Notes under the pieces: model-generated
What the model was told of the DNA's origin: nothing
Databases searched by the model: none
What the model saw: the letters and a program-made list of their open reading frames with translations, nothing else
DNA from: Micromussa lordhowensis
Lineage: Eukaryota > Cnidaria > Anthozoa > Scleractinia > Lobophylliidae
Assembly (NCBI GenBank): GCA_964020085.1
Contig: OZ026597.1
Location: 27,353,448 to 27,417,447 of the forward strand
Reading direction: 5' to 3'
Length of the DNA: 64,000 nucleotides
Position numbers and translations under genes: made by a program
Shown here: piece after piece, positions 57,862-64,000 of the stretch
Layout of the letters: each line of letters begins with the position of its first letter
How positions within the stretch are numbered: position 1 is the first letter of the stretch

Positions 57862-59639
57862 TAATTTCATTCTGTTGTGTTTCAAGAACACATTAACATT
57901 TCTAATTAGTGATAAATTTGTGTGGCACATTGAGAAATAGACAACTGTCTGGTAAAGCAGTACTTCAATATTGAAAAGAGCAGTTTTCAATCGAGAGTTG
58001 TAAAACTAAAACCAAACTATAAGTTTACTTACCGATTAGACCACTCCGCAAACCTCAAATGATAGTAAAACCAAAACCAAAGTAATTGCCTGATTACTTT
58101 TGATACTCAATTGAAAACCGCTCTAATGACTACTTTCTTTTATGAAACCAACATTTGACAAAATGTGAAATGATATTTGTGTGTGAAATTGCAGCTTTAA
58201 AAAAGCCACTCTGTTAATAACCAAGCATCTGGTGAGTTTCTTCAGTCTGTAGTTATCCTTCCAATTCGAATGTTTGGAAATTTTTGGTTGAGACAGTTGC
58301 TTCTTTTGTAATAATTGTGCCCATTTAAAGATTGTAAATATTTTAGATAGAATATTGCTAACAGCATAAATAATTATTAGCCCTCTTGTATATTTTGTTC
58401 ACTATTGCACATTAAAATGCTGCTTTATACCAAAATTTAGTTTAAGATTCGGGGCTTCATATATTTAATGACATTTTTATATCAAGCAAGGGCAAAGTAA
58501 GGGTGTGTATTAGTAAAGAAATGTGCTTGTGGATTGTGTTGGTATAAAGTGACTGTTGTTTCATAGTATTTAACACATCAAGGAATTGATGTTATAGACT
58601 TCTTAACCAAATTTATTGAATACTTGGAGTTTCCCTTTTCTTTGTCACATCAAAACCAGTGTCTTATGTTCTCTGAATCAATCTTAATATTTTTAAAATC
58701 AGTCAGCTTAGGACTATTCACTCATACTATGATAAGCTGTAAGTATCATGAAAAAGATATGCATCGAAGTTTTAAGGGCATAGAATGTATTTATTTAACT
58801 TGTGTACGTCCCAACCTAGCAGTGGAAAGCCAAACACAATCATGGAAACAAGTTGTTGTGACCCTCTCTCTTTGTAAGGCAATGATCGACAATCGTGAGA
58901 GGTAATGTTGTGTCGTAGACTCTCTTTTTTTCATTCCAAGGTTGCTAGGCAACTGACTGCAACATGGTAATCTCATTACTAACTGGAAGTACACTGAATG
59001 ACCATGCTCTTGTCTGACTGGATTTAAAAAAAAAAACAGAAACTGAAAAGTGCTTCATTTAAGATTCATCCAAGTCCTTTGCTTGTTCCCATGATTGCGT
59101 TTGTAAACTTGTACATTCAAGCTACATTGTCCACCAACAAATACTTGTTCTTACTTAATTCTAATGTCTGCATTATATGCATCATGACTAAGTATCAAAA
59201 TGAGTGTATTTTGTAAACTTATAAATTCAGCAGTGGGGATAATAGACTTTTCGATAGTTCCTCTAATTCTCCCTTGTTGATTACTAAGAAACAAATCTCT
59301 GTAGAAGAGAAGACAAAAGTAATTACTAGACTGCAAACATCATCTGAAATATTTAGATAAACTGTTCAGTCTTTTTTTGATAACAATAACTATTGAACAT
59401 TTGGTGTCCCATGTATTGAGCAATGGAAATAAAGTGGGCCTGATGAAATAAAATTTTGTTTGCAGTTTCTGGATTCAATTCAGTTGTAGTTCATGTGAAC
59501 TTCATTCTTTTTTCACTACAGAAACAAGTGGATAGGAACGCTATATACATTATTTTAGGAAATAGGTATCCTCAGCCACACTGGGATACAACTAGGGCGT
59601 CGATTGGATAGTTTTTCTTCACTCCTTCTGCGTTTTAAC
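57862..59639. other. YPEL5-B 3' UTR and downstream DNA
   Basis: Follows the YPEL5-B stop. Two AATAAA signals at 59428-59433 and 59447-59452 are candidate polyadenylation sites if the UTR is long (1.6 kb). The ORF at 58624-58905 lacks coding support. No other gene recognised. Confidence 0.4.
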
Positions 59640-60320
59640 AATAGACCCTTTGCAGCTAAGCCATCAGGTGACCTACTTTTCATAAAATTATGGGCTATAA
59701 CTTAAAGAATGACAGAAATGGAGGAAAAAAAAAACATTTCGAAAATAGAAAAATGACCAAGTTTGAGGCCCCTGGCATTAAAAGATGAGATGTTATTATG
59801 GTTTGAATTTTAAAAAGATAGTTGGAATAGTTTACCAAAAGAAGTACGAAGAAGTTGTAATTTTCCTTCATTTAAATGTAACATTAAGAAATTCCTGGGC
59901 TAGAGTAGTTTGATTTTGATATGTGATTTTTGCTTTGATCTTGTGGTGGATTGCCTCGTATGGAGTCTATGGCTCTTTTGCGTACCTCCAACGGCTTTTC
60001 GCTTTTCACTTTTTTTTTGTATTTTTATTCTTATTGCCGTGAATTGTAATAAATAAATAAATGAAAAATTGAGATTTGTATGGAGAAAGTTGTTGGAGGA
60101 CAAGACCTTGCCCCCCAGCAACATTTTCCATAGATGTCCTCTAAATTTTCCGAAACTTCAAACTGTCGTATAAACTTAACTCTTTAATGCCAGGAGCTTC
60201 AAACTTTGATATTTTGGTAAGCTCTTTCCATTTCTGGGATTCTTAAAGTTATAACTCATAATAAATAATTTGTTTAATAATAATTTTGGTCATGCGACAC
60301 CAGCTGCAAAGGGCCTATTC
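59640..60320. mobile_element. Inverted-repeat element (AATAGRCCCTTTGCAGCT ends)
   Basis: aatagaccctttgcagct at the left (about 59639) and agctgcaaagggcctatt at the right (60302-60319) are inverted. Further inside, taactttaagaat-like and cctggcattaaa / taatgccagg phrases are also mirrored. The element has been split by a LINE tail (59823-60065). Confidence 0.68.
59823..60065 (+). pseudogene. 3' end of a non-LTR retrotransposon (LINE)
   Basis: A short frame WNSLPKEVRRSCNFPSFKCN, ending KKFLG and a stop at 59901-59903, is typical of the extreme C-terminus of LINE reverse-transcriptase proteins (WN.LP..(I/V)R...S...FK..LK). A short 3' UTR follows, closing with taataaataaataaat, a LINE-style microsatellite tail. 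The copy is 5'-truncated and dead. Confidence 0.7.
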
Positions 60321-60779
60321 CTGCTCTTGCTATCTGATCGTGAGGAGTTTCCATGTGCTTTCCTTTCTGTTCCCCTTCGTTTCCAGGTCGTTTTGCTTGC
60401 TTTCCTCGTGCGGATCACAACATGTGTGCGCACTTGGGTGTGTTCATCGATGGGATCCCTAGGTCCCTTGTACGATCCGCGTGCATTTGCAGTGGCTACC
60501 CCCCCCCCCCCCAACTTTGAGTAAGGTAAGGTAAAGGTAAGGTGTGTTTTTTATATTTTCAGTGAAGGGCCCCGCTGCAAGAGTAAGTTAAAATCCGAGC
60601 AAAATTATATCCGAGCCGTAGTAAATCAAAAGTATTCTGTAGTGTTAACCGATTTATAATTTGAAAATTGGCCCGACTTCAAGGGAAGCAAACAAATCGG
60701 GTCAACCAATCGTTACGTTCAACTTGGCTTTTTCGACTGAACCAACAAATCAGGCGAACAAATCGCAGCGTATAAATTT

Positions 60780-61560
60780 GCCATGATCTTATACTGAAAA
60801 AGATGGACATGAAATCGCATCGCAAATCCGCGCGAAAAGGAGCCAATCAGGAATTGGATCTATCTCACGTGGGAAAGATCAACGTCACTGTCGCTGAGAA
60901 AAATATCCGCGAGGATCAAGAGCCAATCAGAAATTCAAACCAACCCACGTGGGATAACATTAATGTTCGCGAAAAATCCTTGCAAACAAAGCCCAAAAGT
61001 AAACTAACCGAGCTTTTCCTTGCGAATGAAGAAAAACCTTCGTTCTGATTTACCGAAATTAAAAAGAGTGAAACATTGTGTAGTTTGCGCGAATTGCCCA
61101 AGTGGTGCACAACTGTACCGTAATGGGAAGCCCTTGCAATGCAAAGAGCCACCGCCAATCAGAGTACAGTATTAGCATGTGTGGACAGCGAGGTGATTCA
61201 GCTAAAACCCTGGCGCAGTTTGCAAAGTGTTCATTTAGCTTTTGGCAGATCCACGAATGTGGGCGTGATGTATTCGAAAAAAGACATTTACAGTTTGCCT
61301 TCTTTGCTAACTTATCTACGTCAAGAATAATTCATCAACATTTAGAAAAATTCAAACGACAAAGGGAAGAGGTCTACTTTTTGTTGGTGTAATTTTCCGT
61401 ATATTTTACCTTGTACATGTTTCGAGGCGTAATGAAGCTGAATGAAGTTAAACTCGGTGACATTCTTAAGTGTTTTTCATTTTTACATTGTAATCTTTCA
61501 TACAACTTGAGTGTAATTTAATTTAGCTAACTTAATTTTTATCGCTATTAGCAGAGTTAC
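60780..61560 (+). promoter_or_regulatory. CCAAT/CACGTG-rich promoter-like region
   Basis: Two repeats of a module, gagccaatcaggaattggat..ctcacgtgggaaa (about 60840-60878) and agagccaatcagaaattcaa..ccacgtggga (about 60919-60955), pair a CCAAT box with an E-box. Another ccaatcag is at 61153. cgcg-type CpG density is higher here. It lies upstream of the putative gene start at 61649. ORFs at 60803-61048 and 61102-61392 stay open but have no family and may be 5' leader sequence. Confidence 0.45.
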
Positions 61561-61648
61561 CCATTCCCAGCTCATGAAGGAATTCAGCTCCAGCAGCGTT
61601 CATTGATCCATCACTCCCGAACAAAACACGTGGCGACATCGCAACACC

Positions 61649-63334
61649 ATGTTGACAACCTTGGCGTTTCTTTATCAACCCACACTCGAGGTAGGTGCCT
61701 TGTTCTATTCTTTTTACGATAGTTCTCTATTTACGATACATAAAATTGTTTTTAAAGGCTCGGTCGATATTCTTTCCTAGATTCACCCACGAACAACGAA
61801 GGACACTGCACCAAGACCTTTCTAAGAATTTCAGGAGTTTTTTTTCTTAGAATTTTCGACAATGAATGAAGTTTACAAATACGATTCAACAGCTGATTCA
61901 GCACAAAGTTAAGTTTGGTTCAGATTCCGTTGAAATTCCTCCTTGCCCTAAACCTTTTTTTTATTATTATTTTCACGCAAAGTTTGCGAAACGCTGCGGT
62001 TAGGTTTGGCGGGAAAACATTTTGGGGAAATTTTTACCAAGCAATGGAAAACGCCTCCATCTGGGGAATACTTCCCTTGAAAGTCGAGTTAAGGATTTGG
62101 GAAATTACGTTTGGGATCAAACTAAAATATTCCACTTATGTTCGAAATTTCCTAAAATCTGATTTCGAGAATATTCCCTTCAGAGACCAAAACTTTGCAG
62201 TTTACATTAAGCGATGCCAAAGGCGCGAAAGAAAAGCAAGCCGCTTCTGATTTTTTTGTGCACTGGCTAGTAAATTTTTCTTTGGATTCACCTCTCAAAA
62301 CCTGACTACACGTTCATTTTTTTAGGAAATTTACGTCCCAAATAGCTTAATCACCGAAACCGTCTTAAAAATTAAAAAGTTATATTTTACAGTAATTTTG
62401 CCATCGTTCTCCACATGGATACTTCGCGCCATAATTGTCCAATTTATAAAGATGTCGATTTTTTTATCGTTCATCAAAAAATTCACACCAAAATTTTGCA
62501 AAGGATTAGTGCAGTTATTAGAGTTGACTTACATTTGTAAAAATTATAAACCCCGACGACTTAAGAATTTTAAACGCTGTACATCGCACCATAATTGTTT
62601 GATTTTAAAGATACCGCAAACTGTCCAAATGCTGAGTAAGATATGTTATTAATGACAAAAAATTTAAACCCAACCAAAAGTGTTATTTGAAAGGGAAACG
62701 TGCCACGATAGGACAATTATTTGTGTTCTACAAAAATTGGATGACAACTCTACACTGCCTCTAAACCTCTTAATCAGTGTTATTTAAATATGAAAAACAC
62801 GCCAAACTCGATATTTAATTAAAATGCTGATATAACAATAAATTAAATTGACCTCCTCAAAGGCTTAAAAGTTGCTGAAATAATTAAGGGTGTTTTGAGA
62901 AGCTAGATACTATTACAATGACTACCATTTGTGTCTCAATTACCAGTAGCTCTTGTTCATCTATGATTAAGCATTCATACAACACTATACTTCAGCTATC
63001 ACAATCGCTTTTTTCTGATGTATATTTTGTTCTGCAATAAGGTTCTCTTTTTATTTTTCAGTTTCCCTCATTTCCTGATGAACAGTTCTTCACGAATCAG
63101 CAACAACTATCAAACAGCCATTTCAAAGACAGACCGCCCCAGGTTGTCTTTCATCTATATGTTGACGGCTGCACCCAAGCCGGACAAGACTCTGATGAAA
63201 AAAAAATCATGCTAGTGGTCAGTACATTCATTGTGGGCTGGGAGGGGTGGGTAAATAGAGCTCTGGATGAACCTTACAAAGCATACAAGCACACACTTTC
63301 GGACAGAAGTCTGCCTACTTTTGATTTAGCTTAA
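61649..63334 (+). CDS. Start of an unidentified plus-strand gene, likely two exons
   Basis: ATG at 61649 in a good context (acaccATGT) reads MLTTLAFLYQPTLE to a donor CTCGAG|GTAGGT (exon 61649-61691, phase 0). An acceptor tttttcag at 63061 opens a frame, FPSFPDEQFFTNQQQLSNSH, then RPPQVVFHLYVDG, continuing to a TAA at 63334, or leaving by a possible donor GGGTGG|GTAAAT at 63250. The read-through model is 104 aa. The residue composition is clearly protein-like. I do not recognise the family. It lacks an ATG in the second exon, so it is easily missed. The 3' structure is uncertain, and the gene may continue beyond the window. Confidence 0.42.
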
Positions 63335-63426
63335 CTTAAATAAATAATCTAGTTAGATTTACTAACGGGACCCTGGATATGGGATGGATCCTCCCTCTTG
63401 CCTTTTTAATTTGGGTTTCTTTTCAG

Positions 63427-63640
63427 GTTATTCGGCCAGTGATTGGAATTCAGTCTCATTTTGATTTCAGTCCGGTTCAGATTCGACTTCAGTCCAACTT
63501 CTTTTTACTTCAATCCGGCTCTATTTGACTTCTCAACTTCATTCTGGCTTCATTTCGACTTGACTCCGGCTTCATTTTGCGACTTCATGTTCTCGTTGTA
63601 TTTTGACTCCCGCTTAGTTGCGCCTAGGTCAATTATTCTT
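63427..63640 (+). repeat. Degenerate CTTCAGTCCGG / TTCATTTCGACTT repeat
   Basis: Phrases such as ttcagtccggttcagattcg, acttcagtcc, acttcaatccggctc and cttcattctggcttcatttc recur every 15-20 bp. A low-order degenerate tandem repeat preceded by ttttcag. It could be mistaken for an exon of the preceding gene. Confidence 0.55.
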
Positions 63641-64000
63641 TTACGTTTCACTTGACAGTCTACATGCTGATAAGTGAAATTTTTTGGTAAGGTTCAACCA
63701 GATGTTTACAGATAGTGTAGGTAGTTAGTTCAGGACAAGCTTAGTTGTTAGGCATCTAAGTACTCACCCTAATGCCTTTTATTTTGAAAAAGAATAGAAA
63801 ATTGGCCTTTCAAATTTTGTTGAACATATTTGCAAATGAATGTATCATAACATATATATTTTATATTTTTATACGGGTAAATTTTCATCGTGACAACTCT
63901 GGAAAGCGAAAAATCCTTCTCAAAATATAAAGGCACTAGGGGTATGGGATCATGGGACAAAGCACACACCTCAGGTTCGTATCAGTTAAAAAGGTATAGC
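63641..64000. other. Right-edge sequence, nothing recognised
   Basis: AT-rich DNA with no coding signal or bounded repeat. Confidence 0.4.

Noticed and set aside
61915..62250. 111-codon plus-strand ORF with hydrophobic N-terminus
   Set aside because: Lies in the intron of the putative right-edge gene. Composition (Phe, Ile, Lys, Asn rich) fits translated AT-rich DNA, and no family is recognisable.
1..64000. Defence island, biosynthetic cluster or prokaryotic system
   Set aside because: All confident genes are spliced metazoan housekeeping or regulatory genes. No operon structure, toxin or phage gene is visible.

Overview
The window looks like nuclear DNA of an anthozoan cnidarian, most likely a stony coral or close relative. 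The genes are metazoan and split by many small GT-AG introns. The sequence is AT-rich, and introns and intergenic DNA are packed with short foldback or MITE-like DNA transposons. The taxon is inferred from gene and repeat character, not from a search. I assembled all gene models by eye from splice sites, phase continuity and protein family similarity.

Layout. (1) 1-43, minus: a possible first coding exon of a gene running off the left edge. (2) 2719-6127, minus: three-exon, 480-residue protein with an N-terminal chymotrypsin-fold-like domain that seems to lack catalytic His and Ser. (3) 6314-16188, plus: an eight-exon TMEM198 orthologue (272 aa). Its ATG lies 186 bp from that of gene 2, so the two share a compact divergent promoter. 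(4) 16189-19829: intergenic, with MITEs and the promoter/5' UTR of the next gene. (5) 19830-40209, plus: a 24-exon BET protein (two bromodomains, ET domain, C-terminal P-TEFb-binding motif, 1074 aa). An alternative stop in exon 15 gives a 715-aa short form, matching the short/long design of vertebrate BRD4. (6) 43258-46033, minus, and 46760-57861, plus: two complete YPEL5 (Yippee-like) paralogues head to head, each with six coding exons at identical positions and phases, 726 bp between ATGs. (7) 57862-64000: YPEL5-B 3' UTR, a transposon with a LINE remnant, a CCAAT/CACGTG-rich promoter-like stretch, and the probable start of another plus-strand gene (61649 onward).

Function. The identified genes are housekeeping or regulatory: BET proteins couple acetylated chromatin to P-TEFb, YPEL5 is a partner of the CTLH/GID ubiquitin ligase, and TMEM198 is a multipass membrane protein tied to LRP6/Wnt signalling. 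They are not a co-functional cluster. The parts most worth a second look are the divergent YPEL5 pair, the conserved BET isoform switch, the predicted inactive protease-like protein, a 3.1-kb foldback element with a 111-bp palindromic satellite in a YPEL5 intron, a 1.2-kb foldback element carrying an exon-like ORF, and a palindromic repeat resembling a decayed hammerhead ribozyme.
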